Part shown: positions 16,872-26,682 of the stretch, piece by piece | Position numbering within the stretch: the stretch's first letter is position 1 | Layout of the letters: every line of letters starts with the position of its first letter | Assembly: GCF_000186365.1 (NCBI RefSeq) | Contig: NC_014961.1 | Span: forward strand, 186,001 to 250,000 | Length of the DNA: 64,000 nt | Source: Desulfurococcus mucosus DSM 2162 | GTDB lineage: Archaea; Thermoproteota; Thermoprotei_A; Sulfolobales; Desulfurococcaceae | Direction of reading: 5' to 3' | Position numbers and translations under genes: made by a program | The notes under the pieces: generated by a model | Told to the model about the DNA's origin: nothing | The model's database searches: none | The model's input: the letters and a program-made list of their open reading frames with translations, nothing else

Positions 16872-17712
16872 GGATGCAAGGCATACGGCTAATATAGCAG
16901 GGCTTGCAGCGGTGGCTGTGGTAGGGGGAATAGGTGTTGCATCCCTCCTATCACTACTATACAGCGTGGTGGCGAATGGGCTTCCCCCGCTTCTCATGGA
17001 GGGGGCGTCATTCATAACTGGTTTACCTGCGACACCAATGGGTAGCAGTATAGGTGGCATCGCACCGGCGTTGATAGGTACAATTGCCTCCTCAGCAATA
17101 GCCACGGTGCTCGCACTACTCCTCTCCCTCTTCACATCCCTCTTCACGCGTGAATACCCCTACTCTCGGACAGCTGGCTTCATTGAAGCCGTTGTCAGGG
17201 CGTTCAACGGGGTTCCAACAATAGTGGCATCGATGTTCACCTATACAATCATAGTGGTTAGAATGGGGCGGCCGAGCGTGCTAGCAGCCTCCATAGCTTT
17301 ATTCATAGCCGTACTCCCAACAGCACACTACTATCTATCATCGGCTCTGAGAAGCGTTGAGGAAAGATATAGGGAGGCAGCGTTCTCCCTCGGCTTCAGA
17401 AGGATCCATGTGTTAAGATACATCTACCTAGGGATCGCCAGGAGACAGGTGGCTTCAGGGGTTCTAATGACCTTTATAAGGGCTACTGGTGAGACAGCAC
17501 CACTGTTATTCACCATGGGGTTCCTGACGAACACTGTTTTCCAAGGGCTAGACCAGCCTGGGAACGCTGTCTCACTGCTGATATTCAACTATGCTCTATC
17601 CCCCTACAGCAACTACCATGAAGCCGCATGGGCGGCATCCCTCCTCCTACTCCTCGCCGTGCTTACACCGGCCTTAGCCATAGAGTTCCTGATGAGGGAG
17701 GTGAGGAAGTAA
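16864..17712 (+). CDS. pstA: phosphate ABC transporter permease PstA
   Basis: 282 residues with six predicted membrane segments; the coupling loop is FSLGFRRIHVLRYIYLGIARRQ, and IRATGETAPLLF is the PstA counterpart of the PstC motif. It forms the membrane channel with PstC. The stop overlaps the pstB start as TAATG. Confidence 0.92.
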   Translation: MARDARHTANIAGLAAVAVVGGIGVASLLSLLYSVVANGLPPLLMEGASFITGLPATPMGSSIGGIAPALIGTIASSAIATVLALLLSLFTSLFTREYPYSRTAGFIEAVVRAFNGVPTIVASMFTYTIIVVRMGRPSVLAASIALFIAVLPTAHYYLSSALRSVEERYREAAFSLGFRRIHVLRYIYLGIARRQVASGVLMTFIRATGETAPLLFTMGFLTNTVFQGLDQPGNAVSLLIFNYALSPYSNYHEAAWAASLLLLLAVLTPALAIEFLMREVRK

Positions 17713-18464
17713 TGCCCCACATAGTTGAAGCCAGGGGTTTAACGGTTAGGCTCGGCGGCAGGGTGGTTTTAAGCAACCTGGATATAGGTGTTAAGAGTAA
17801 CACTATATCCGTTATCATGGGGCCCAGCGGCTCAGGGAAGTCGACGCTGCTAAGGGTCTTCAACAGGCTGATAGACTTAAACCCTGAGGCCGAGGTATCC
17901 GGGGTAGTCAGGATAATGAATAGGGATCTCTACGAGTGGAACCCTTACGAGTTGAGGAGGCATGTGGTACTGGTTCAGCAGGAGCCCACGCCGTTCCCGA
18001 ATCTAAGCATATTCGACAACGTGGCATTACCTGCCAGGTTGAACAAGGTCGCCGGGAGCAGGGGTGAACTGGAGAGGCTGGTTAAGTGGGCTCTTGAAAG
18101 CGTAATGCTCTGGGACGAGGTCAAGGATAGATTGGAGAAGCCGCCGACAATCCTGAGCGGGGGGCAGAAGCAGAGGCTATGCATGGCGAGGGCTCTGGCA
18201 TTGAGGCCCGAGATCCTTCTCCTCGATGAGCCCACTGCGAATATAGATCCAGCCAACACGGTTAAAATCGAGGAGAGTTTAAAGGCTTTGAAGAACGATG
18301 TAACCATTATACTAGTGACGCACATGCCTCATCAAGCGGCCAGGGTGGGAGACTACGTCTACATATTGTACGGTGGGAGAGTAGTCGAGGAGGGCCCTGT
18401 GAACGATGTGTTTATACACCCTAGACACGAGGTAACCATCAAGTTGCTTGAGAAAGGTGGGTAG
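17712..18464 (+). CDS. pstB: phosphate ABC transporter ATP-binding protein PstB
   Basis: 250 residues from ATG 17712. It has Walker A GPSGSGKS, Q-loop VLVQQEPTPF, signature LSGGQKQR, Walker B ILLLDEPT and switch His in LVTHMP. PstB drives phosphate import through PstCA. The longer frame from 17628 reads back into pstA and is rejected. The phoU gene follows after 1 bp. Confidence 0.94.
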   Translation: MPHIVEARGLTVRLGGRVVLSNLDIGVKSNTISVIMGPSGSGKSTLLRVFNRLIDLNPEAEVSGVVRIMNRDLYEWNPYELRRHVVLVQQEPTPFPNLSIFDNVALPARLNKVAGSRGELERLVKWALESVMLWDEVKDRLEKPPTILSGGQKQRLCMARALALRPEILLLDEPTANIDPANTVKIEESLKALKNDVTIILVTHMPHQAARVGDYVYILYGGRVVEEGPVNDVFIHPRHEVTIKLLEKGG

Positions 18465-18465
18465 G

Positions 18466-19071
18466 ATGAACCCTGAGCTAGCCAGGCTGAGGAGCCAGGC
18501 GTCAAGGCTCTACCTTGAAGCAGTGGGTCTAGTCAGGGATTTAAGCAGGCTGCTTGAGCCAGGCGACTCCGTGAGGGGCATGATGGATGAGGAAATCCAT
18601 GAGAAAACAGAGATACTCTTCATCTCCTGCAACGAGCTATTCAACAGCGTACTCGTCTTCATAGCCAGGAACCAGCCCCTGGGGCCGGAACTAGTTGAAG
18701 CAAGCAACCTACTATACCTTGTCTACGATATCTACAGGTACGCGAGGTACGCGAGGGAAATATTCCTAGCGGATAAGAAGGGCGTCAGGCTCTCAACACC
18801 GGGGCTACGTGAAATCGTTGCTCCCGCACTGGGGATAGCGGTTGAAGCCATGGAGAAAGCCTACAAGGCGTATTTCGAGGACTGCACTGAGTGTGTAGAG
18901 GAGTTGAAGCGTCTCGGCGAGGAGTCGGATAGACTATACATGGCTCAACTAGAGAAGACATCAGCTAACACCATGCTACGCAACACTGACGCCATAGCGC
19001 TACTCGTCCTTAGACACATAGAGAGGATAGTGGATCACGCTGAGAGAATCTCAACCCTCCCGAAGAAGTAG
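18466..19071 (+). CDS. phoU: PhoU-like phosphate signalling protein
   Basis: 201 residues, almost entirely helical, with paired PhoU-type helical bundles (first about residues 1-95, second 100-195). The closing motif LLVLRHIERIVDHAERI is the conserved PhoU metal-site helix. It probably senses or gates PstSCAB activity. It is the last gene of the pst operon, 1 bp after pstB. Confidence 0.85.
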   Translation: MNPELARLRSQASRLYLEAVGLVRDLSRLLEPGDSVRGMMDEEIHEKTEILFISCNELFNSVLVFIARNQPLGPELVEASNLLYLVYDIYRYARYAREIFLADKKGVRLSTPGLREIVAPALGIAVEAMEKAYKAYFEDCTECVEELKRLGEESDRLYMAQLEKTSANTMLRNTDAIALLVLRHIERIVDHAERISTLPKK

Positions 19072-19135
19072 AGTACACGCCAATAACTGGATTAGGTTTA
19101 AAACTCCGGTAAGCGATCACGGAAACCATTGAGGA

Positions 19136-19225
19136 AGCCGGGTCGTCTAGCGGCCAAGGATGCGGGGCTTTGGTCCCCACGCGGGAGGAAACCCCGTGAC
19201 CGGGGTTCGAATCCCCGCCCGGCTA
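19136..19225 (+). tRNA. tRNA-Gln(TTG) with a 17-nt intron
   Basis: Acceptor arms AGCCGGG and CCCGGCT pair fully, with discriminator A at 19225 and no encoded CCA. The T arm is CGGGG/CCCCG around TTCGAAT. The anticodon TTG is at 19170-19172. Without an intron the anticodon stem has a mismatch and the region before the T arm is too long; removing 19174-19190 gives a normal stem CGGGG/CCCCG and loop CTTTGGA. A bulge-helix-bulge forms (CTTT pairs with GAGG). The intron sits at the canonical 37/38 site. Confidence 0.9.
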
Positions 19226-19349
19226 CCTCCACTCACATCATACCGGGGGCATCCGGACTCCTAGTTCCAGCCCCCTGCCCGGGGAACGGGTTTTCCATTG
19301 TGAAAACGTATAAGCTGGTTGAGGAATCAATGAGACACGGTAAACCCGG

Positions 19350-20081
19350 TTGAAGGTGGAGGGATTGACCGAGCTCGTATATCAATACGACTCGTATATA
19401 AAGGAGTGCGATGCAGTGGTCGAAGCCGTGCAGGGCAACAAGGTGTTCCTGGATCGAACGGTGTTTCACCCACGTAGCGGGGGTGTTGAAAACGACACGG
19501 GCTTCATCATAGCTGGCGATGTCCGTGTAAGGGTTTTAAACGTGTACTATGACAAGGAGACAGGAGACGTAGCACACGAGGTTGACGATGCATCATCGAT
19601 AACCATTGGATCCCGCGTCAAACTACTCCTTGACTGGGATAGGAGATACAGGTTGATGAGGCTCCACACCGCTGCACACGTGTTGTCAGCAGTAATGTAC
19701 ATGGACCACGGGGCACTAATAACTGGTGGAAACATAACCCCCGAATACGGTTACGACGATTACAGTCTGCAAACCTTCAGTAGCGGAGTATTCGAGGAGG
19801 CTGTTAGAAAGGCGAACGAGATAGTTGCAAGGAACATAGAGGTTAAAGTATACTGGTTGCCCCGTGAGGAAGCAATGCGGATACCAGGAGTAGTCAAGCT
19901 AGCTGGCAGGATGCCTCCCAATGTCGAAAAGCTTAGAATAGTGGAAATACCCGGGGTAGATATACAGGCAGATGGAGGACCCCATGTAAGGCATACCAGT
20001 GAAATAGGCGTGATAAAGCTCCTTAGAACAGAGAACAAGGGTAAGAATAAGAAGAGACTATACTTTAGCGTGGAGCCATAG
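19350..20081 (+). CDS. alaX: alanyl-tRNA editing protein AlaX
   Basis: 243 residues from TTG 19350 (GTG 19356 is possible). The metal-binding motif HTAAHVL (residues about 109-115) and the second site DGGPHVRHTSEIG fit the AlaX/AlaRS editing domain. The enzyme hydrolyses Ser-tRNA(Ala) or Gly-tRNA(Ala), protecting against mistranslation. The length and a N-terminal beta domain (RTVFHPRSGGVENDTG) suggest the AlaX-M class. It lies between the tRNA-Gln and tRNA-Ser genes, all on one strand. Confidence 0.9.
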   Translation: MKVEGLTELVYQYDSYIKECDAVVEAVQGNKVFLDRTVFHPRSGGVENDTGFIIAGDVRVRVLNVYYDKETGDVAHEVDDASSITIGSRVKLLLDWDRRYRLMRLHTAAHVLSAVMYMDHGALITGGNITPEYGYDDYSLQTFSSGVFEEAVRKANEIVARNIEVKVYWLPREEAMRIPGVVKLAGRMPPNVEKLRIVEIPGVDIQADGGPHVRHTSEIGVIKLLRTENKGKNKKRLYFSVEP

Positions 20082-20126
20082 GATAAGGGATTTTAATCTC
20101 TTCAAGAATCCCATACACAGGGACAC

Positions 20127-20234
20127 GCCGGGGTGCCCGAGCGGACCAAGGGGGTGGGCTCGAGACCTTCCGGCTAACGTGGGAGACCCACTGCCCCCTC
20201 CAGGGGCACGCGGGTTCGAATCCCGCCCCCGGCG
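20127..20234 (+). tRNA. tRNA-Ser(CGA) with a 21-nt intron
   Basis: Acceptor arms GCCGGGG/CCCCGGC, discriminator G, T arm GCGGG TTCGAAT CCCGC. Anticodon CGA is at 20161-20163. Removing 20165-20185 gives anticodon stem GTGGG/CCCAC with loop CTCGAGA. The long variable arm (TGCCCCCTCCAGGGGCAC) is typical of class II serine tRNA. The bulge-helix-bulge pairs CTCG with TGGG. The repeated GAGACC at both intron ends makes the precise cut less certain. CCA is not encoded. Confidence 0.9.
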
Positions 20235-20316
20235 TCTCCTATGTTATCGTAAAAACGGTTCCCCTGGGATGCCTTGCAATGGAAGCCGTGTTGGGAAGGT
20301 AGTCGCGGCCCCGGGT

Positions 20317-21927
<1,611 letters not shown>

Positions 21928-21969
21928 CTATAATTATGTGGCCTATATATACTTTGAAGGGGGAGATGC

Positions 21970-22512
21970 TTGCAGACAAAGGTGAGAACCAGGTACGTGG
22001 CGTGGCGGGTCCTCCACGGGTTGCTTAGAGACCTTGCAACCCGGATTAACTCAGGGTATAGGCCGGATATAATCATAGCGGTGGCTAAAGGCGGCCTGAT
22101 ACCTGCAAGGATACTCGTAGACCTCCTAGGCGTGGAGGAGATGGGCCTCATAGAGGTCAAGTTCTACAAGGGTGTAGGCGAGGCCAGGGAGAAGCCTTAC
22201 GTGACGTTCACAGCGTTACCGCCGATAGATGGTAAAAAGCTCCTGGTGGTTGACGACATAGCTGACTCTGGCAGAACCCTCCAGGTAGTAGCGGATGTTC
22301 TAAGCAGGTTTAAATACATGGATCTAAGGTTCGCCACGCTCTATGTTAAGCCGTGGAGCACCATTATGCCGGACTACTACGGTGAGATAGTTGAGGAGTG
22401 GATAGTGTTCCCATGGGAGATATGTGAGGCCACAGGGGAGGGAGTCAGGTTAGAAGGCATCGACGTCGAAGACGTGCTCAACTACTGTGTTGAGAAGACT
22501 GGGACGCATTGA
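21970..22512 (+). CDS. purine phosphoribosyltransferase-type protein (COG2236-like)
   Basis: 180 residues. The PRPP-binding motif is LLVVDDIADSGRTL, and an earlier loop IIAVAKGGLIPAR is typical of phosphoribosyltransferases. The group is usually annotated as hypoxanthine or xanthine phosphoribosyltransferase; the exact base is not certain. The start is TTG 21970 with a GGGGGAG ribosome-binding site 3-9 bp upstream; an ATG at 21966 is out of frame. The divergent partner is pyrG, linking both to nucleotide supply. Confidence 0.82.
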   Translation: MQTKVRTRYVAWRVLHGLLRDLATRINSGYRPDIIIAVAKGGLIPARILVDLLGVEEMGLIEVKFYKGVGEAREKPYVTFTALPPIDGKKLLVVDDIADSGRTLQVVADVLSRFKYMDLRFATLYVKPWSTIMPDYYGEIVEEWIVFPWEICEATGEGVRLEGIDVEDVLNYCVEKTGTH

Positions 22513-22665
22513 TTCCTTCAACCCGTATATACATTGATGGTGTAACACCCGTCTACACTGGGCGTCAACATAAAACCCTTTCCAGGAGACCACGGAATAA
22601 CAGGGCGTAGACACGGGTTCTTGAAACAGTTTTAAACCATACCATGGAATAGAATGAAGTAGCGT

Positions 22666-22750
22666 GCGGGGGTGCCCGAGCTTGGTCAAAGGGGTCGGGC
22701 TTAGGACCCGATGGCGTAGGCCTGCGTGGGTTCAAATCCCACCCCCCGCA
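22666..22750 (+). tRNA. tRNA-Leu(TAG)
   Basis: Acceptor arms GCGGGGG/CCCCCGC with discriminator A, T arm GTGGG TTCAAAT CCCAC, anticodon stem TCGGG/CCCGA, and anticodon TAG at 22702-22704. A long variable arm follows, as expected for leucine. No intron and no encoded CCA. A TTTTAAACC box lies about 30 bp upstream. Confidence 0.95.
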
Positions 22751-22880
22751 CTCATTCACAGGCACCGGGCCCAAGGAACCTGAATACTTAGGAGTGGCCA
22801 GGGATGGCTGCCGGGGATCCGGATTACTCAACCAGTCCAACTATGCAATACATCAAACCATGTAGCACGGTGGTAGATGC

Positions 22881-23687
22881 ATGTTGTTCACCAGCAAATT
22901 CGTCATAGGCGTGATCCACCTGCCAAGGCTCCCCTCAACCCTCTATAGAGCCGAGGGCTTAGAGCAGGTGGTTGAGAGAGCTGTGTCCGAGGCAATGACC
23001 CTCGAGGAGCTGGGCTTCAGCGGTGTCCTCGTCGAGAACTATGGGGACTACCCTTATGAGAAAAGAGTACTAGATCCTCTGACTATTTCAGCGATGAGCA
23101 TCGTTGTGAGGGAGGTCGTTAAATCAGTATCGATACCCGTTGGCTTAAACCTCCTCAGGAACTCTGGCAGGGAAGCCTACGCGATCGCCATCGCAACAGG
23201 TGCCAGGTTCATAAGGGTTAACGCGTTGACGGAGACCCTGGTGACGGACTCCGGGATACTGGAGCCCGAGGCGCCTTTACTCAGGGTTCTCAGAGCCAAC
23301 TATCCCGGCATCAGCGTGTTCGGGGATGTGATGTGCAAGCACGGCGTCAGCCTGAACACTGTTCTCTACGCTGGAACACGTGAGGACGCTGTGAGGGTCG
23401 CCGTGGAGGATCTCGTGGAGAGAGGCGGGGCAGACTATGTTGTTGTCACAGGTGCTAGAACCGGTGAGGCACCTGGATTAGACATGGTTTCACTGGTTAA
23501 GAGGTATTCAAGCAGGCCTGTCGTAATTGGAAGCGGGAGCAACCCGGGTAACCTGGGTGCACTGCTATCAGTGGCGGATGGGGTCATAGTTGGCTCCTAC
23601 ATCAGGGTTGGTGGGAGAGCCGGCAACCCCCTTGATCCTGCGAGGGCTAGGGCGTATATATCGGCTTTCAAGTCGGCTACGGGCTGA
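22881..23687 (+). CDS. BtpA/SgcQ-family TIM-barrel protein
   Basis: 268 residues. The beginning FVIGVIHLPRLP, then GFSGVLVENYGDYPY, VFGDVMCKHG and DGVIVGSYIR fit the BtpA family. The family name comes from a cyanobacterial protein needed for photosystem I, but archaeal members have no known function. A TIM-barrel enzyme is expected. No clear promoter is seen; it lies 130 bp after tRNA-Leu. Confidence 0.8.
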   Translation: MLFTSKFVIGVIHLPRLPSTLYRAEGLEQVVERAVSEAMTLEELGFSGVLVENYGDYPYEKRVLDPLTISAMSIVVREVVKSVSIPVGLNLLRNSGREAYAIAIATGARFIRVNALTETLVTDSGILEPEAPLLRVLRANYPGISVFGDVMCKHGVSLNTVLYAGTREDAVRVAVEDLVERGGADYVVVTGARTGEAPGLDMVSLVKRYSSRPVVIGSGSNPGNLGALLSVADGVIVGSYIRVGGRAGNPLDPARARAYISAFKSATG

Positions 23688-23817
23688 GTACGCTGTGTTT
23701 CTGGAGGGCTTCCTTTATAAACTGGTTCAATGGGTGGGTTTTTAACTATAACGCAAGGTTTATAAGCCGATATATACAAAGAATAGTTAGTCACACCCTC
23801 AGCCAGGTGTTTTAGCC

Positions 23818-24765
23818 GTGTTTACAGATACACCCACTCAGTCTCCTGAAGCCCAGTCAAGTGGGGAGGAGAGTAAGAAGCCCAAGTGTCCTCAGGACAA
23901 GATAGTGTATGATGCTGCCCACGGCGAATACGTGTGCCAGGACACTGGTGAAGTAATAGAGGAGAAGGTTATAGATGAGAGGCCTGAATGGAGGGCCTTC
24001 ACTCCTGAGGAAAGAGGTAGGAGGGCTAGGACCGGCGGGCCTGTCACAGCGGCAGTCCACGACATGGGGTTCGCGACGTCAATAGATTACACTGACCGCG
24101 ATGCAGCTGGCAGAAGGCTCACTGAGAAGAAGCATGAGTTGGTGAAGCTGAGGAAGTGGCAGGCGAGAACAAGGATACTTACAAGTGTAGAGAGAAATCT
24201 GGCGCAGGCCATGAACGAGCTGGACAGGCTTGCAGACGTCTTGAACCTGCCTTCCTATGTTAAAGAGGAGGCAGCTAGGATTTACCGCGAGGCGGTTGAC
24301 AGGGGGCTCGTCAGGGGTAGAAGCATAGAGAGCGTTATAGCGGCGGCCATATATCTAGCATGCCGAGAAATGAAGGTACCCCGATCCCTCGACGAGATAA
24401 CGAGGCATACAAGGATTGGGAGGAAGGAGATAGCAAGGTGCTACCGGTTACTGTTAAGGGAGCTCAGGATAAAGGTGTCAACAACGGATCCAGCAGACTA
24501 CGTCCCCAGGATAGTGCACGGGCTTGGATTACCGGGTCAAGCAGTTAAGTTAGCCATTGAGATAATAAACACTGCTAAGGAGCACGGTGTAACAGGAGGT
24601 AAGGATCCAGCCGGGCTCGCGGCTGCAGCCGTATACATGGCGGCTGAGAGACTAGGCGAGAAGAAGACTCAGAAAGAGATAGCCCATATAGCAGGTGTCA
24701 CGGAGGTAACCGTTAGGAACAGGTATAAGGAGCTCGCCAAAGTGCTTGGCGTGGAATACGAGTAG
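23818..24765 (+). CDS. tfb: transcription initiation factor B (TFB)
   Basis: 315 residues from GTG 23818. The N-terminal ribbon reads CPQDKIVYD...YVCQDTG, so the second cysteine of each CxxC knuckle is missing, a form I recall from Sulfolobus TFB as well. Next come the B-reader/linker ([21 protein letters not shown]) and two cyclin repeats (about residues 115-205 and 210-310). TFB recruits RNA polymerase to TATA-bound TBP. A TATA box (TTTATAAG, 23759-23766) lies upstream. The stop codon is intact although a tnpB element begins about 30 bp beyond it. Confidence 0.95.
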   Translation: MFTDTPTQSPEAQSSGEESKKPKCPQDKIVYDAAHGEYVCQDTGEVIEEKVIDERPEWRAFTPEERGRRARTGGPVTAAVHDMGFATSIDYTDRDAAGRRLTEKKHELVKLRKWQARTRILTSVERNLAQAMNELDRLADVLNLPSYVKEEAARIYREAVDRGLVRGRSIESVIAAAIYLACREMKVPRSLDEITRHTRIGRKEIARCYRLLLRELRIKVSTTDPADYVPRIVHGLGLPGQAVKLAIEIINTAKEHGVTGGKDPAGLAAAAVYMAAERLGEKKTQKEIAHIAGVTEVTVRNRYKELAKVLGVEYE

Positions 24766-26047
24766 CCGTATACGTGGAGTCGTTTAACCAAGCTGTTAGG
24801 GAGGCATCCCCAAGGTCTGACCTCCTCCCCGCCCTAAAGGGGTTTCCTTTAGGGCGGTTCACGGGTTCCCCGCATCTGTTCGGGGCTACATCTGTCATCT
24901 GCGGGGCAGTCGGGGTGGTCAGAGATCCCCCCATCTGGAGGAGGGCTTTTCTACGTATGTTTAATACGGCCACAGTGTCCCTGTCAGCTTCGAACCCGCA
25001 GTTGGGGCACTTCATCCTCCTGTACCCGTTTTCAATGAGCCTTGAGCCGCATAGGGGGCAGGTGGAGGACGTGTTCCTCGGGTCTACGGCTATGTGGGGG
25101 ACTCCGTGTTTCTCGCACTGCCAGTCCAGCCAGTAGCCGAGCCTGCGGTAGCCTAGCAGAATCAGCTTCGTTTTATGCTGTCTCGGCAGCCTTCTTAAAG
25201 ACTCTACCAAGTACGTCAAGTCCTCTCTCGCAACAGCGTAGCCGTCGCGCCTGGCCGTCAAGGCTATTTCGCGGGAAACCTTCCTAGCCCAGTCCTCGAT
25301 TATGCTCCTAGCCTTCTCGTGGAAACGCCTTACCCTGTCCCGTATGCCCCTCCGCCTAAGCCACGCTCGATAGCTCCCATTAGAGTACTTCCTCTGCAAC
25401 CTTTCAGCGAGCTCCCTGTACCTCACCGCCTTCTCGACAGCGGTCTCGAACCTGTATTCGACCCTGTGGTTGCCCGCCACAATATACTTCTCGTTGACGT
25501 CCACCGCCAAGACGTCGACGGGGCTGATGGGCTGAGGCTTTGGAACCCTCTTCGCAACCCTAAGCAGGAACTTTCCGCTCCTATACGTCAAGACAGCCTG
25601 GCGGCTCGGGTACTGGTCGTATCGCCTATCCCAGCCGATGATCTTCAACCTTAACCCGCCTATGATCTCGACGTAGCCGTCTCTAACCCTGTATCCTTGT
25701 TTCTCCGTCAGCCACATCCTCGGCCTCCTAGCCCTCGGCAGCCCGCCATTTCCGCCGTTGCCCAGCCAGCTTTTAAGGATGGATTTAGCCTCCCTGTAAC
25801 AATCCACCGCGATTCTAGAGGGCAGGCCGAACCTCGACTTCAGCTCTTCGTAGAGCAACCCGTGTACCGCGCCGTCGCCGGGCGTTTTCTTCAAACCGTT
25901 CTCCTCCATATATCCGTGAATCCTCTTGATCGAGTAGTTCAGCGCATCACGGTACCTCCTAAGTAGGCTTAAGAGAAGGGGCTCCCCCACGGGCTCAGGG
26001 CTAACCCTGAAGACAACGCACAGGGTTAGGAAACCCTCACCGCCCAT
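24713..26047 (-). CDS. tnpB: TnpB (IS200/IS605-group) RNA-guided nuclease
   Basis: About 444 residues from ATG 26047. RuvC-I is [11 protein letters not shown], RuvC-II VAREDL, a zinc finger is CPLC...CPNC, and Ruv[15 protein letters not shown]. All catalytic positions look intact. TnpB proteins use an RNA made from the element's right end to cut DNA. The last 18 or so codons run past the element into the antisense of tfb, because the insertion point comes before the stop codon of the frame. A GAGGTGGGG stretch precedes the ATG; the longer frame from 26116 is less likely. No tnpA is nearby. Confidence 0.9.
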   Translation of the reverse strand: MGGEGFLTLCVVFRVSPEPVGEPLLLSLLRRYRDALNYSIKRIHGYMEENGLKKTPGDGAVHGLLYEELKSRFGLPSRIAVDCYREAKSILKSWLGNGGNGGLPRARRPRMWLTEKQGYRVRDGYVEIIGGLRLKIIGWDRRYDQYPSRQAVLTYRSGKFLLRVAKRVPKPQPISPVDVLAVDVNEKYIVAGNHRVEYRFETAVEKAVRYRELAERLQRKYSNGSYRAWLRRRGIRDRVRRFHEKARSIIEDWARKVSREIALTARRDGYAVAREDLTYLVESLRRLPRQHKTKLILLGYRRLGYWLDWQCEKHGVPHIAVDPRNTSSTCPLCGSRLIENGYRRMKCPNCGFEADRDTVAVLNIRRKALLQMGGSLTTPTAPQMTDVAPNRCGEPVNRPKGNPFRAGRRSDLGDASLTAWLNDSTYTATRIPRQALWRAPYTCS

Positions 26048-26110
26048 AGAGGAAACCCCACCTCTATTACAACGGTAAAAGGAAAAGGCTTTAACCCGGG
26101 CAAGCTCTCG
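24795..26110 (-). mobile_element. tnpB-only (IS1341-type) insertion element, ends not resolved
   Basis: The tnpB gene with its flanks, inserted between the tfb stop (24765) and aIF1 (26127). The right end, near 24795-24860, contains an 11-bp-stem hairpin. IS605-group elements have no inverted terminal repeats or target duplications, so exact borders cannot be read without an empty-site comparison. Confidence 0.6.
24829..24857 (-). repeat. right-end hairpin of the tnpB element, candidate omega-RNA part
   Basis: Arms CCGCCCTAAAG (24829-24839) and CTTTAGGGCGG (24847-24857) are perfectly complementary with a 7 nt loop. In known TnpB systems the guide RNA comes from this end, overlapping the tail of the coding frame, as seen here. 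Sequence related to this end recurs near 48690 and 48890. Confidence 0.6.
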
Positions 26111-26126
26111 GTTCACAGCGTCCTGC

Positions 26127-26444
26127 TCAGTCTATCACAAGTATGTTCTCAGGGGGGATCCCGAAGTCCTCAATCAATATCTGTTTAACCCTGTGCCTGT
26201 GGTCTCCTTGAAGCTCTATCCTTCCCTCCTTGAATGTGCCGCCTGTGGCTAGCTTGGTTTTCAACGCCTTAGCAACTTGCTTAAGGAACTCCTTGTCGTT
26301 GGGCAACCCGTCCACAATGGTCACGGCTTTACCGAACTTCCTTGTGTCAAGCCTTATCTTGACGAGGGATTGCTCGAGGCTTGCCTGCTCACATAGCTCA
26401 GGGGGTAGACCTCCACAGGGTGTCTCATCCATGTTCTTCTCCAT
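26127..26444 (-). CDS. translation initiation factor aIF1 (SUI1)
   Basis: 105 residues from ATG 26444; ATG 26432 and TTG 26450 are alternatives. The SUI1 core runs from about residue 28 (VKIRLDTRKFGKAVTIVDGL) to LQGDHRHRVKQIL and GIPPENILVID. The factor helps start-codon selection on the small ribosomal subunit. An N-terminal stretch with CGGLPPELC may bind a metal together. It shares a palindromic promoter region with rpoP. Confidence 0.92.
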   Translation of the reverse strand: MEKNMDETPCGGLPPELCEQASLEQSLVKIRLDTRKFGKAVTIVDGLPNDKEFLKQVAKALKTKLATGGTFKEGRIELQGDHRHRVKQILIEDFGIPPENILVID

Positions 26445-26484
26445 CACCAACCCGTATAGGTTTCAGGTATTGATAATGCATAGG

Positions 26485-26499
26485 AGGTTTTTAAAACCT
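26485..26499. promoter_or_regulatory. nearly palindromic TATA region, probable bidirectional promoter
   Basis: AGGTTTTTAAAACCT reads almost the same on both strands and lies between aIF1 (minus) and rpoP (plus), about 40-50 bp from each start. One element may set TATA-binding for both genes. Confidence 0.5.
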
Positions 26500-26532
26500 T
26501 GAGCCGCATAGTCTTCTGGATGGGCGAGAGAC

Positions 26533-26682
26533 ATGGTTAAGTATAAGTGCGGCAGGTGCGGATACGTCTTCGACGACGAGGAGATGAAGAGGATCTTTGG
26601 GAGACAGGTGAAATGCCCTAATTGCACTTACGAAATAGTCTACAAGATCGCGAGGCCTTACAGGATCGTTAAGGCTATCTAG
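26533..26682 (+). CDS. rpoP: DNA-directed RNA polymerase subunit P (Rpo12)
   Basis: 49 residues, a small gene easily missed. The protein begins MVKYKCGRCGYVF and has a second knuckle KCPNC, giving a zinc ribbon, then a conserved basic end YKIARPYRIVKAI. This is the archaeal counterpart of eukaryotic Rpb12, a structural subunit of RNA polymerase. Its last 8 bp overlap the convergent agmatinase-family gene. Confidence 0.92.
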   Translation: MVKYKCGRCGYVFDDEEMKRIFGRQVKCPNCTYEIVYKIARPYRIVKAI

